From: Bacillota bacterium
GTDB lineage: Bacteria > Bacillota > Clostridia > Christensenellales > SZUA-584
Direction of reading: 5' to 3'
Assembly: GCA_023436115.1 (NCBI GenBank)
Contig: JAEZKQ010000026.1
Location: 1 to 64,000, forward strand
Length of the DNA: 64,000 nt
Part shown: one piece after another, positions 1 to 9,160 of the stretch
Numbering within the stretch: the first letter of the stretch is position 1
Layout of the letters: each line of letters opens with the position of its first letter
Notes under the pieces: generated by a model
Databases searched by the model: none
Told to the model about the DNA's origin: nothing
Seen by the model: only the letters and a program-made list of their open reading frames with translations
Made by a program: the position numbers and the translations under genes

Positions 1-277
1 CACTCCATCCCTCCCTATCCCAATTATTATGTCGGTTTTATTGTCGGTTTTGGCTGACGAATCGCCTGCATCCTCGATGAATTCTGGTGTTCATAGGCGG
101 GGTTTAAGGGTCCCCCTTACAAGTGAATTTGTGGTCACACAAATTCAGTGCTTGCTCAGCCAACGCAGATGTTTGTCCTGTATTAGCCTGATAATAACTT
201 CTATCCTTCCCTTTAAGTGTTATATGCAATTTTTGCAACTCGAGTGTCCGTCTTTCCCTTTCGCATAGCTTAATCAA
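1..277. other. Non-coding end of the mobilizable module
   Basis: I see no convincing complete gene here. There is a perfect hairpin with arms TGAATTTGTG (124-133) and CACAAATTCA (138-147) around a four-base loop. Two direct copies of TGTCGGTTTT lie at 30-39 and 42-51. On the minus strand, a GGGAGG at about 9-15 is followed six bases later by GTG (1-3), so a leftward gene may begin exactly at the window edge. In mobilizable elements of this type that place often holds a site-specific recombinase, but none of its coding sequence is visible. Confidence 0.4.
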
Positions 278-1243
278 TTATCTTACAAACGTATCCTTCT
301 TATTCAGTGAATCTAATATTTCTTTAGGGATTTTATTCATTAAATTTTTCTGCTTCCTCAGCGTTTCCCGAAGCTCATATACCTCCCGCTGTGACCGTAC
401 ATACGCATTATCCAGCTCATTCACCTGTTCCTGTAGAACACGATTCTCAGCGGTTATGAACGCCTCAGCAGCCTTGTAATCACGCTTCACATCACTGATA
501 TAACTATCAACACTACCGAGCTGCGCGGTAATCCTCTGAGCCTCCGGCAGCCATTCAGCAATGATAGTAAGCGCGGCCTCCTTCTTCTTTCCGGCATTAA
601 AAGCGTTAATGTCCGAGAGCGCCGCAACAATGCGCTCCGCTTCCTTATCAAGCTTCTGAGCTTTCTTGAAAAGCCAAGTGGGGATATGCTTCCGGCCTGT
701 TTCGCGTGCCGGTTCGCCGCGCTCCAGCTCCGGCCATCTTTCATGCACGTGCTCGAATATATCATCCTGCCACTTGGCTAAAGCCTTGGCATTACCAAGA
801 ATGTCCTTCGCGCAAAGGCGCCCGTCTTTGGTGATAGGGCAGAAGCAGAGATGCATGTGCGGCGAGGTCTCGTCCATATGCACAATCGCGGAAAGGATAT
901 TCTGCTCACCAATCCTTTGCTTCATGAAGTCGGTAACAGACTGAAAAAACTCCTTCTGTTCTCCGGCCGGTAAACGGTCAAAGTACTCCGGCGTCACGCT
1001 GATGATTGTCTCCACCATCAACACACTGTTGGCGCGCCGTCTGCATTCGTTGAGCTTGATGAGCCGCTCGATCTCCATGTAATAACTCTGCTTGGGCGCA
1101 ATCAGATGATAGTTGTCCTGTCTGCGCGTAGGGTCAATATCGGGATTGCTCTCATATGATTGCTTGGTTCTTTCATTGTGCCGATACATGGGCGCGATTG
1201 CTCCGACGTGGTGTTTCTTGAATCTGAAAATACAATATGGCAT
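278..1243 (-). CDS. MobV-family relaxase (Mob_Pre plasmid recombination/mobilization protein)
   Basis: The protein has 321 residues. Its N-terminal half matches the MobV/Mob_Pre relaxase family: the motif HMDETSPHMHLCF (HxDExxPHxH, the metal- and catalysis-related histidine cluster) lies near residue 125, and the early part contains the family's YHL-type segment. The C-terminal part (about 230-320) is charged and helical, probably coiled coil. Such enzymes nick one strand at oriT and pilot it into a recipient using another element's conjugation machinery. The start follows AAAGGAG at good spacing. A matching oriT lies directly upstream at about 1405-1450, which supports a working mobilization unit. 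At 321 residues it is near the short end for the family. No coupling protein or type IV secretion gene is adjacent, so mobilization would need a helper. Confidence 0.88.
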   Translation of the reverse strand: MPYCIFRFKKHHVGAIAPMYRHNERTKQSYESNPDIDPTRRQDNYHLIAPKQSYYMEIERLIKLNECRRRANSVLMVETIISVTPEYFDRLPAGEQKEFFQSVTDFMKQRIGEQNILSAIVHMDETSPHMHLCFCPITKDGRLCAKDILGNAKALAKWQDDIFEHVHERWPELERGEPARETGRKHIPTWLFKKAQKLDKEAERIVAALSDINAFNAGKKKEAALTIIAEWLPEAQRITAQLGSVDSYISDVKRDYKAAEAFITAENRVLQEQVNELDNAYVRSQREVYELRETLRKQKNLMNKIPKEILDSLNKKDTFVR

Positions 1244-1404
1244 ATTGCTTCTCCTTTGTGTTTTTGTCGTTGTTGGTAGAAATCCGGGGCTTTGAGGTCA
1301 GCCGGGCAAGGGTACAAAATACACCGCTGTTCAAGGGTGCAAAACAAAAAAAGCCATCACGCTGCTGTGATACGGCCATCCGCGAAAAAGAGATTCTGTT
1401 TTGA

Positions 1405-1450
1405 GACCGCGGTGTAACACACTACACTAAGCACGCTTAGTGGTGTGGCC
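1405..1450 (-). other. oriT: oriT of the MobV type (predicted nick region)
   Basis: On the minus strand a perfect inverted repeat, CACTAAGC (1425-1432) and GCTTAGTG (1435-1442) with a two-base loop, is followed by TAGTGTG (1418-1424) and then TTACACC (1411-1417). In the pMV158-type MobV origins the relaxase nicks within TAGTGTG/TTA just 3' of a hairpin, so the predicted nick is between 1418 and 1417 on the minus strand. It sits about 170 bases upstream of the relaxase start, the usual arrangement. The match of nick core, hairpin and neighbour makes the call strong, but nicking itself is inferred. Confidence 0.8.
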
Positions 1451-1477
1451 TGCCGGCGGCTTTTTGGGCGCGAAGTC

Positions 1478-1548
1478 AACAACGCAACACTCTTATGTGT
1501 GCGAGATTGGCCGAAGCATCCTTACACACTATGAAATGTTGCGTTGTT
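1478..1548. repeat. 12-bp perfect inverted repeat with 47-base spacer
   Basis: AACAACGCAACA (1478-1489) and TGTTGCGTTGTT (1537-1548) are exact reverse complements. They lie between the oriT and the stop codon of the RepA-like ATPase gene at 1552. There is no long T run, so it is not a normal intrinsic terminator. Its position beside a replication-type ATPase and an oriT suggests a protein-binding or origin-related site, which is inference. Confidence 0.6.
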
Positions 1549-1551
1549 CCT

Positions 1552-2526
1552 TCATGGCAGTTTCCAGTACCATATTGCGCCCTTTTTGAATGAGACGACG
1601 CCCTTGTCCTTCTTGGCGTTATCGACCGTTCGTCTGCCAATATCAGCGTCATCGAAATACTCATAGATATCTTGGCAAGGCATAGCCCCATCCGTTAGAA
1701 GCTCTTGAAGCATGTCCATGGCTTTATCTTTCTTGGTATTTGCGGATCGACCTTGACCGCCGCCGTTGAGCAATTCTTCAGCGGAGATATTGTATGAGCC
1801 TATCCAATCAAAGCGGCCTGTGTCACCGCCAATGTCGAAAGCGATTGATTGCCCTTCCTGAGCAAGGCTGCTTTTAAGATGTGCCATGACGCGCATGGTT
1901 GGACTATCTTTTACTCTGCCAATAAGAAGGATGCTTCTGGCCGCAGCAGCGATATCGATGGAGCCTAAACCGCGATACAAGCCCTTCACAGCACCGCTCA
2001 TCTTGTTCATGTGACCAAGTATTATAATCGCGCAGTCTGTGCGCTCTGCGACGCCCGCAAGGCGTTTGAATACTGGGCGTATTTCGTTGGCTCTATGCAT
2101 ATCCACATTTATGCCTAGATACGCCTGCAGGGGATCAATGATAAAGAGCTTGGCTTTGGTTGCTTTGATTGCCTGTTCTATGCGTTCATCGATGAGAGTT
2201 AAATCTTTCTCGCTTTCATCGATCACTACCACCCGGGAACAAGCAGCCCCGAGCGCTGTTAATCGAGGCTTGATTGTATCAGCGAGCCCATCTTCGGCGG
2301 TCTGATAGATCACCACGGCAGGTTCAGATTCTTCAATGCTTTCGAGCATTCTTTCTCCGTTGGTAATGAGAGCAGTAAGAGCAAGCACAAAAGTGGTTTT
2401 ACCATCGCCCGGATCACCCTGAACGACAGTTATCTTCCCGAATGGGATATACGGATACCACAACCACTTTACATCTTGCTCCTGCACCTCATTCATCATT
2501 ATTAGCTTAAGTTCAGCTTCTGACAT
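1552..2526 (-). CDS. RepA-like AAA ATPase (AAA_25/RecA-fold helicase) of a mobilizable element
   Basis: The protein has 324 residues. Walker A is GDPGDGKTTF (about residues 37-46) and Walker B is LFIIDPLQAY (about 125-134). The segment between and after these has the layout of plasmid RSF1010 RepA-type hexameric helicases and related RecA-fold ATPases. The C-terminal part (about 255-324) resembles a winged-helix segment. Proteins of this kind accompany MobV relaxases in mobilizable elements of gut Firmicutes and probably help unwind or replicate the excised circle. Its start overlaps the 3' end of the small Cys protein gene by 14 bases, so the two are translationally coupled. Confidence 0.75.
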   Translation of the reverse strand: MSEAELKLIMMNEVQEQDVKWLWYPYIPFGKITVVQGDPGDGKTTFVLALTALITNGERMLESIEESEPAVVIYQTAEDGLADTIKPRLTALGAACSRVVVIDESEKDLTLIDERIEQAIKATKAKLFIIDPLQAYLGINVDMHRANEIRPVFKRLAGVAERTDCAIIILGHMNKMSGAVKGLYRGLGSIDIAAAARSILLIGRVKDSPTMRVMAHLKSSLAQEGQSIAFDIGGDTGRFDWIGSYNISAEELLNGGGQGRSANTKKDKAMDMLQELLTDGAMPCQDIYEYFDDADIGRRTVDNAKKDKGVVSFKKGAIWYWKLP

Positions 2527-2701
2527 CTTGCTTTGTGTCCTTTCGCTTTGATAGGTATTTGGGGCAAAAAATAAGGACTGCTCGAAAACTCTGTTTGCAG
2601 TCCTTTTGGCACTTACGGCATTGCGGGTTATAGGTTATCCGGTTTCGTTCGTTCAAGAAGTACGCCAATTCAAGACGTCGCTTTTTTGACATTCGGGCCA
2701 T
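2513..2701 (-). CDS. Small cysteine-containing protein of the mobilizable module
   Basis: The protein has 62 residues. The start at 2701 is chosen over an upstream ATG at 2800 because an AAGGAGG lies at ideal spacing just before it. The sequence is basic at the N-terminus (MARMSKKRRLELAYFL), then has CRKCQKDCKQ and a later FCPKY, a four-cysteine pattern that could bind a metal. I know of no assigned function. Similar short proteins are commonly seen just ahead of the RepA-like ATPase in such elements, and the 14-base overlap with that gene supports a shared role, perhaps in copy control or regulation. Confidence 0.6.
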   Translation of the reverse strand: MARMSKKRRLELAYFLNERNRITYNPQCRKCQKDCKQSFRAVLIFCPKYLSKRKDTKQDVRS

Positions 2702-2834
2702 GGTGAAAACCTCCTTCGTTTGTCGCATTACGGTATCAAAATCGCATGCTTTTTCACTTATAAGCTGGTTTTCATGTTGGAGCGATATAGTTAATCGCAA
2801 TATAATATTTAAAGGCTAATCGCCTCAATATCCG

Positions 2835-2880
2835 TTACATTTCAAGAATTCTTAAACTAACATTCACATCGGTCAGATGG
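2835..2880. other. Predicted junction between two mobile elements inside the methylase/helicase gene
   Basis: The helicase reading frame is family-like up to VVPNHLT (codons near 2862-2882), then turns into about ten unrelated residues and stops at 2835. The mobilizable module's first gene starts about 130 bases further on. The sharp loss of family similarity in mid-domain marks either an insertion or a deletion breakpoint. The exact base cannot be fixed without the other end. Confidence 0.6.
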
Positions 2881-5800
2881 TTCGGCACCACGAACAGGCT
2901 CTTATTGCACAGCCCGAGCCGCTTACTCTCCATCGCCGCGGCAACCATCTCATACGTTTTGCCAGCGCCCACCACATGCCCCAGCAGCGTGTTGCCGCCA
3001 TAGAGGATGTGCGCAATGGCGTTCACCTGATGCGGACGCAGCGTGATCTCCGGGTTGATGCCCGGAAAGGTTAGATGGCTTCCGTCATACTCACGGGGGC
3101 GGACACTGTTGAACTTATCGTTGTAGAGCCGGACGAGCCGCTCCCTGCGGCTGTGATCCTTCCATATCCATTCGCGGAACGCGTCCTTGATCTGCTGCTG
3201 CTTCTGCTGCGCGATTGTGGTTTCTTTCCGGTTGAGGACACGGATTTCCTTACCGTCCGCGTCGATCTTCTTATCGAAGATGCGGACATCTTTGAGGTTG
3301 AGCGTTTGTTCGATAATCTGGTAAGCGTTGATGCGGTCGGTCCCAAAGGTGGTATTGGCTAAAACGCCGTCGTAATCGGCCTTTTTCCCCTCGATATTCC
3401 ATGACGCTGTATAAGGGGAATAATGGACTTTGATCTTATTTTCAGCGTAATAGCTTGGCTTCAAAAATTCAAGCACAAATTGCTGAATATCCTCCTGCGG
3501 GAGCCACGTCGCGCCCAGCCGCACGTCGATTTCACCGGCTGTCAGGTCCTGGGGCTGCACAGCTTCCAGCGCCGTGACATTAGCGGCATATGCCGCATCG
3601 TTTTCCGCAAGCTCTTTGGCGGAGCGCAGCTTTTCCCGGACATTGCCGGAAAGGTACTCGTCCGCCGTTTCATACCGCTGATTTGCAGGGTTCAGGAAGA
3701 TGACGCCTTCAAGCTCCTTGATCAGATTATCCTCGGACAGCCCGGTCAGGCCCGCCATGTATGGAAGATCCACACAGGCTTTTTCCGAGAGGGACACAGC
3801 GAGCGCCTCGCTGGGCGTGTCTGCCGAGGTCACGACGGTATGCTGCTTTATGGTGCGTTTGGTGAACATATCCGCCTTGCGTTCCAGCTCGCCGTTTTCG
3901 TCAATGACCTCCAGTGAGCAGAGCAGGCAGTAGGAGCTGTCGTCCTCAAACGCCATTTTGTTGGCGCGGCTATTGAGTAGACCATATTTCTTCGCAAAAG
4001 CGTCGTAGAGGGCGTTGAGGTTTTGCTGCTCCTGTCGTATTACTGCGTCAGGATAGCCCTCAAGCTGGTACTCGATGAGCCGCCGCGTGCAGTCCCGCAG
4101 CTCGATCATGCCTTTAATGCGATTGTCCGCAGTGACGGACATCTCGATTTTGTTCATACGCGAATTTTCGCGGTAATATATCTGCCCATCCACCACAGCG
4201 AAGCTGAAATTGCGCACTTCCGGATCGGCCGGGATGGACTCCGTTTCGTTTTCTTCTAGTTCGTCCCGTTCGTAATCGGTGAGCTCCGCGTGGATGTTCT
4301 CGATGGCTACCCTCAGTTGGTCGGCCAGATCAGCGCCCTCGAATGGTTTGCATGTGGTTTCGCTCCTGTTACCGTACATCATGTCGTCGAAAGCCATCGT
4401 CCCCAGTACCATGTCGGGATTCTCCGCGAAGTAGCTGTTTATGGAAATTCCGTCCCCGGTCTGGGAGAGATGCACCCAATCCGGATCGGTTTCCACAGGG
4501 CGGTCGCGCTTCTGCAAAAAGATGATGTCTGAAGTGACCTGCGTACCGGCGTTGGCGGTAAAGGCGTTATTGGGCAGCCGGATCGCGCCGATGAGATCCG
4601 CGCGCTGCGCAATATATTTGCGAACTGCAGGATTGCGTTTGTCCAGCGTTCCCTTCGAGGTGATGAACGCGACGATGCCACCCGGCCTGACCTTATCCAG
4701 CGCTTTGGCGAAAAAGTAATCGTGGATAAGAAAATGATTTTTGTCGTACCGCTTGTCCGCTACGCCGTAGGAGCCGAACGGCACGTTGCCGATGGCCAGA
4801 TCAAAGAAACTGTCCGGCAGGTTGGCGTCCTCGAAGCCCTGCACAGCGATATTCGCGGACTGATACAGTTGTTTAGCGATTCTGCCCGTAATGCTGTCTA
4901 GCTCTACGCCATACAGCTTGCTGCCCGACATACTTTCCGGCACGAGGCCGAAATAGTTGCCGATGCCGCAGGCGGGCTCCAGCACGTTGCCGGTTTTGAA
5001 GCCCATATTTTCAATCGCCTGATAAATAGCTTTTATGACGGTGGGCGACGTGTAGTGCGCGTTGAGCGTGGAGCCGCGCGCCGACTCGTATTCTTCTTCC
5101 GTGAGCAAGCCTTTCAGCTCGGCGTACTCGCTTGACCAGGAAGCGTTTTCCGCGTCGAACGCCTGTGGGATTCCGCCCCAGCCCACATATCGGGAGAGGA
5201 CTTCCTGTTCCTCGGCGGTAGCCATGCGGTCTTCCGCTTCAATGGCCTGCAGGGTGCGGATGGCCGCGACATTGAAGCCATACTTGGTCTTGGCTCCGCC
5301 GTGGCCGAGCTTGTCATCTGTAATTCGAAAATTATGCTTTTCCATACGCGGTTGAGTAAAGTCCAGAACGACGCTTTTCAACTTGACTTTGGAAGGCTGT
5401 TCTAAAACGGACGCGATCTGTTCTGCGGGTTTACCGTACTGCGCCGCGTCGGCAGATACTTGCCGGATAAATGGGTCGTTATCTAACGCCTCCTGATCAA
5501 CAACAACGCCGTTCACTATGCCTGCTTGTTTCAGTCGTTCACGGATAGCGGCAGGGTCAACACCCGCCAAAGGGTCGCCGTCTTCTTCAAGAGAAAAAGC
5601 TGGTTCTGCTTTCTCTATGACTTCGGGTGCAACGTCCTGCACGATAAGGCCGTCGTTGAGCGGGTTCTCGCGCAATCGGCGGTCGAACTCCGCGCGGGGC
5701 ATCTGTTTGGAAAGCAACGGGTATTTCTCATCACTCAGGGTGACGGTCTCATCGTCGTATCCCAACAGCGTATATTCGCTTGCGCCGAGGTAGACGGTAT

Positions 5801-6343
5801 CGCCAAGAGAATACCGATATTCCGCGTCATGGCGGTTATCTGCCATCCTTTCGGCGGCCTCCCGCAGCATGTCGCGGGCATCCTGATCCGCCGCAAGCTG
5901 CGCCGCGCGCGCCACCTGTTTTTCCTGATAGGCTGGGAGTTGGGCTTTTTCTGCATCCGAAAGGTAGCGGTCGGCGGCAATCAGCTCGCCAATGCGCTTC
6001 GCCACGCGGCCCCACGTCAGCAGGATTTCCGCGTCGGGGCTCATAAGGGAGCCTTTGGTCAGCTTGATGCCCTTGCCGCTGTGATCCTCCCAGCTATGGT
6101 CGGCGTCCTTGAGCGCATGGCTGCGCCCGCCGATACCGTATTCGCGTTTGAGAAAAGCCGCCCTGTCCTGCGGGGCGTTCATCTCTTGAAAATACAGATA
6201 GATGCGGAATTTGCCGTCCGCGACGCCGCTGCCGCGCGCCAGAACCTCGTCGATCTCGGCCTGGGATATAAAAAAAGCAGAGGTTTCTTCTTCCTCTGCC
6301 TGTTGGATCGCTTCGATCTGTTCTTCTGTTGTGGGAAACAGCG

Positions 6344-6694
6344 TTAGCTGTAAATGAGGTCGCGGAGTACCGCTTCCTCCGCCTGGAGCCTGATCATGTT
6401 CATCAGCCCCGTCCATTTCATCGGGTCCCCAGCTTTCAGCGCCTCCGTCACGCCTTGCTCCCGCACCATCCGCTTCATTGCCATTTCTACCTGTTCCCGC
6501 GCCGTCTGATCGATCTCCGCCAAGTGGCTGTCCAGCTTCTCGGACAGCATCAGCCCCGCGTATGTCCCTTTCCTGTGGTTTTTCAGAAACGTTTTCCTCA
6601 GCATCCCGTATTTCCCGATGGGTCGCGTCTCCGGCTCGCCCAGCGTCAGGTCGGGTATCAGATAATCGCCCTGCTGCGTGTATGTGATCTCCAT
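6344..6694 (-). CDS. tnpV: TnpV-like protein encoded inside the methylase/helicase gene in another frame
   Basis: The protein has 116 residues and starts MEITYTQQGDYLIPDLTL. This start is preceded by AAAGGAG with an eight-base gap. The sequence (IGKYGMLRKTFLK, HLAEIDQTA, GDPMKWTGLMN) matches my recollection of proteins annotated as TnpV in Firmicute transposons; their biochemical role is unknown. It lies on the same strand as the surrounding large ORF but in a different frame. It coincides exactly with that protein's low-complexity linker (residues about 276-392). A good ribosome site plus a well-structured protein in this frame argues that it is really expressed. Confidence 0.75.
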   Translation of the reverse strand: MEITYTQQGDYLIPDLTLGEPETRPIGKYGMLRKTFLKNHRKGTYAGLMLSEKLDSHLAEIDQTAREQVEMAMKRMVREQGVTEALKAGDPMKWTGLMNMIRLQAEEAVLRDLIYS

Positions 6695-7534
6695 GTTCAC
6701 CGCTCCTTTCATTTTCATCCCTGTGAATATTGTCCTTCAACCGATCAGGCTTTGCAAGCCTGTCGCGCTCCTGCCGTTCGATACCTTTGACGGTGCGCTC
6801 GATCTGCCGCAGCACCATTTCGGCTATGTCGCTGGACGCGCCGCCGAGCTGCATGACCGTATCGAAAGTATTAAAGTTGAAAATATCCTTGAATATGTCC
6901 TCGGGGAGTGCTTTCGTATCCAGCTCCAAACGACTAAACACCATAAATGATATGCTATCGGTCAAGGCTTCTTTAAATATAACGCCCACGTTGAGATCAT
7001 CCAGTTCAGCCAGATAGCTGCCGTCCCGCGCGCCCATGAGCTCGGTGAGATAATCCGCCATATTGTCCTGAACGGCATTGCGGATGATGTCCAGTAGCTG
7101 GTTTTCAAATCCGATGGCCGCTTCATCCGCGTCTCCGAATTGGTGAGACAGTTCCTCAGCCACCTGATCCTGATATGCTTTTTTCATCTTCCACAGGCGG
7201 AACGGGATGTGATCCAGGCTGTGCGTATCCGATACGTCGAAAACATGCCGGAGCGTCGTTGTCCCCGCGCTGTTGTCCAGAAGCGCAATGCCCCTTGCGC
7301 CACGGTTCACCCAGCGGCGCATATGCTTGTTCCACAGCTCGATGGAGGCGCATGCGGTGGCGTCCGGGCGCTGCGCGTAGATGAGGATTTGTTCCTCAAA
7401 TGGGTATTTGTACAGGCGGGCGGCGGTAGTCAGGAAATCTGACCATGCGTCCGGCTTGTCCATTACCCGCCTGACGGTTTGTTCCATGAGCTCGGATATG
7501 CGTTGCAGTTTGGTCGCCATCGTTTTTCACCTCC

Positions 7535-7795
7535 TCATTTGAGCTTGTATTGATTGGATAATCTGCCTCCGTCATCCGAATACCGGGGCGAGATATCCAG
7601 CATATTCAGACACTCCAGCCGGTGCAGGTTCTTTCTGGTCGCTGAGCGGGATAAACCGACGCTCTTTCCGAGCTTTCTTACCGATATGGCGATGCCACGC
7701 CTATCCGACACATCCAGCAGATAGCAATATATGAGCTTTGCGCCTGCGGGAACGGGAAGCCCCGCGCACAGCTTATATCTTGTCAGGTCGTTCAT
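7535..7795 (-). CDS. Small winged-helix DNA-binding protein
   Basis: The protein has 86 residues. The segment from about 18 to 68 (AKLIYCYLLDVSDRRG, then ISVRKLGKSVGLSRSATRK) has the pattern of a helix-turn-helix seen at the N-terminus of replication initiators and in small regulators, followed by a short wing (RYSDDGGRLSNQYKL). It starts after GGAAAGGTG and ends 14 bases before the methylase/helicase gene, so it is probably co-transcribed. A role in regulating or initiating element replication or transfer is inference. Confidence 0.55.
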   Translation of the reverse strand: MNDLTRYKLCAGLPVPAGAKLIYCYLLDVSDRRGIAISVRKLGKSVGLSRSATRKNLHRLECLNMLDISPRYSDDGGRLSNQYKLK

Positions 7796-7801
7796 GTCTT
7801 T

Positions 7802-8401
7802 TCACCTTTCCGGCTCACGCCGTTCTTTGCTGCGCCGCTTTTCGCATACCTGCTTCAGCTTTTCCGCAGCCCAATCGGGCAGGAATTCGGGTTTCAATAC
7901 GCCGAGTATGTCCTCGCGGTTCCAGCGGGCTTCCTTGCCCGAATAGAGGTTGACCGTGTATACCGCCCGGCCTCGGGCGTTTCCATGTGTACCGAAACCG
8001 CCCGTTGCCAGCACAAGTTGCTTCACGGCGGTTCGGTATTCGGGCAAAAGGCACTCTGGGCGAATGACCACAACCTTGTTTTCAATACTCTGGCTGTAAA
8101 TGTCCAGCGTGCAATGCTCCTTTGTAAAGAGAGGTATCGGGGTTTCGACGCGCTCCGCTTTCACCGCTTCAAGCTGCGCCTGCGCACGGGCAAGGAACTC
8201 GGTCATGATCTCGAAATAGTCCGCGCTACCGACAGCTTTCTCGTACCGGTCTATGCCCAGCGGGTTATCCCAGGTGCAATCGCACACCATGTAGGGAGCG
8301 TCGGGCTTTGTTTCATCCATGCCAAACAGGATTTCCTTGTTGCCGATATAGATGGCGTGCTTGATTTCATACCCATCCACCATGCGATCCACAACATCCA
8401 T
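7802..8401 (-). CDS. Conserved hypothetical protein of Firmicute integrative elements
   Basis: The protein has 199 residues and starts after AAAGGAGATG. I do not recognise a named domain. It has no signal peptide or membrane segment. Visible blocks are YMVCDCTWDNPLG near residue 37, a central coiled stretch (about 65-85), KVVVIRPECLLPEYR and the glycine-rich GGFGTHGNARGRAVY (about 135-150), and a basic tail. Proteins of this pattern occur in integrative elements of clostridia beside the large methylase/helicase, which is the context here. A cytoplasmic accessory role in transfer is only a guess. Confidence 0.5.
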   Translation of the reverse strand: MDVVDRMVDGYEIKHAIYIGNKEILFGMDETKPDAPYMVCDCTWDNPLGIDRYEKAVGSADYFEIMTEFLARAQAQLEAVKAERVETPIPLFTKEHCTLDIYSQSIENKVVVIRPECLLPEYRTAVKQLVLATGGFGTHGNARGRAVYTVNLYSGKEARWNREDILGVLKPEFLPDWAAEKLKQVCEKRRSKERREPER

Positions 8402-8429
8402 TTCGCTTCATCTCCTTTCCGTGATCAGC

Positions 8430-8455
8430 AAAAAGGGACGGACATACGCCGCCCC
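8430..8455 (-). terminator. Intrinsic terminator after the pilus cassette
   Basis: On the minus strand a GC-rich stem (arms 8449-8455 and 8435-8441) is followed by five T residues (8434-8430). It lies between the tiny membrane peptide gene and the 199-residue hypothetical, closing the transcript that carries the prepilin peptidase. Confidence 0.65.
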
Positions 8456-8470
8456 TCTACCGATCCATGG

Positions 8471-8557
8471 TCATTTTGACCTGCGCTTTTTGATCTGGAA
8501 GTAAATCAGCGCGCCCACGATAAACAGGCACAGCACCACGGTGATAATGATTTTCAC
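8471..8557 (-). CDS. 28-residue single-pass membrane peptide
   Basis: A GTG start at 8557 is preceded by AAAGGAGG at good spacing. The peptide is VKIIITVVLCLFIVGALIYF followed by QIKKRRSK: one hydrophobic segment and a positively charged tail, so the tail should stay in the cytoplasm. It sits 15 bases after the prepilin peptidase gene and just before a terminator. It could be a pilus assembly accessory factor, but no family is recognised. Confidence 0.55.
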   Translation of the reverse strand: MKIIITVVLCLFIVGALIYFQIKKRRSK

Positions 8558-8572
8558 GTTGCTTTTCCTCCT

Positions 8573-9031
8573 TTATATTTGAAATAAGGCGTACAGATAG
8601 CCGAGCGCCACAGCGCCGCCCGCGCCAAAGGCCAGAATCGGTGCGAAGGGGATCGCGCTCTTTAGCGTTTTTGTTTTTATCCATGAGCGCACCATAAGGC
8701 CAAAGAGGGCAGGAACCATAAGAGCAAAGGTAATGAGCGTGTTCAATACGCCGAGGTACAGGCAGATGCCCATTATGAGCTTCACGTCGCCGGCTCCCAT
8801 CTGGCCTCTGAGCCACGCAACGAAGAAAGGCACGACTAGCGCCATGCCGACGGGATACGTCCACCATGTATTTTCGGCCAGTGTCATAAGCGCCATATGC
8901 GCCAGCCCCAGGAACAGCAGCAGGATAACGGACATGTTGGAAACCATACGTTTTCGTATATCCGTGTAGCTGCACCATACGAGCAGGGCAACAAAAAAGG
9001 CATCCATCAGGACGTTTTCAAAAACTTCCAT
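8573..9031 (-). CDS. Prepilin peptidase (A24 family, TadV/CpaA-like)
   Basis: The protein is an inner-membrane aspartyl protease with about five hydrophobic segments over 152 residues. The two catalytic aspartates of the family are visible: one in CSYTDIRKR and one in the GxGD motif GAGDVKLIMG. It is the short form lacking the N-terminal methylase domain, typical of Tad systems. It should cleave the leader peptides of the pilin-like proteins encoded a few kilobases upstream. The start at 9031 (MEVFENVL) follows GGGGG; an in-frame ATG at 9088 would add 19 residues and is less likely. Confidence 0.85.
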   Translation of the reverse strand: MEVFENVLMDAFFVALLVWCSYTDIRKRMVSNMSVILLLFLGLAHMALMTLAENTWWTYPVGMALVVPFFVAWLRGQMGAGDVKLIMGICLYLGVLNTLITFALMVPALFGLMVRSWIKTKTLKSAIPFAPILAFGAGGAVALGYLYALFQI

Positions 9032-9160
9032 ATTTCCCCCGAAAAAAATGCTCATCATGCTATAAGGTGATGGTGGAAGTAATAACATTAAAAACCTTGG
9101 ATAATCTATTCATAAGACAGCTCTGATGCTGTGATTATAAAAGATCATTAGGGATATAAA

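Larger units (their letters stand above)
2835..7520 (-). pseudogene. Large conjugative-element methylase/SNF2-type helicase, truncated within the helicase domain
   Basis: The ORF has 1,561 codons and starts after GAGGAGGTG. Visible parts are: an N-terminal domain seen in big conjugative-element proteins (residues 1-270); a charged Gly/Arg/Asp-rich linker (about 276-392); an N6-adenine methylase-like core with EPACGIGNYFG (about 845) and the NPPF-like GNVPFGS (about 910); and the start of a superfamily 2 helicase domain with RPHQ and GHVVGAGKT (about 1513-1521). The remaining helicase motifs (DEAD-like box, motifs III-VI) are missing because the frame ends at 2835. Family members I know exceed 2,000 residues, so several hundred C-terminal residues are lost here or lie beyond the left edge, on the far side of an inserted element. 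The methylase part may still fold; helicase activity should be gone. Confidence 0.8.

Noticed and set aside
29..268. 79-codon plus-strand ORF at the left edge
   Set aside because: It has no convincing ribosome site or family features and lies over a hairpin and direct repeats; treated as non-coding.
2702..2800. Upstream extension of the small Cys protein (33 extra codons)
   Set aside because: An AAGGAGG lies directly before the internal ATG at 2701, and the extension looks random.
5526..6347. 273-codon plus-strand ORF opposite the methylase/helicase gene
   Set aside because: It is a shadow of the real minus-strand frame in GC-rich DNA. It has no good ribosome site and no protein-like domain.
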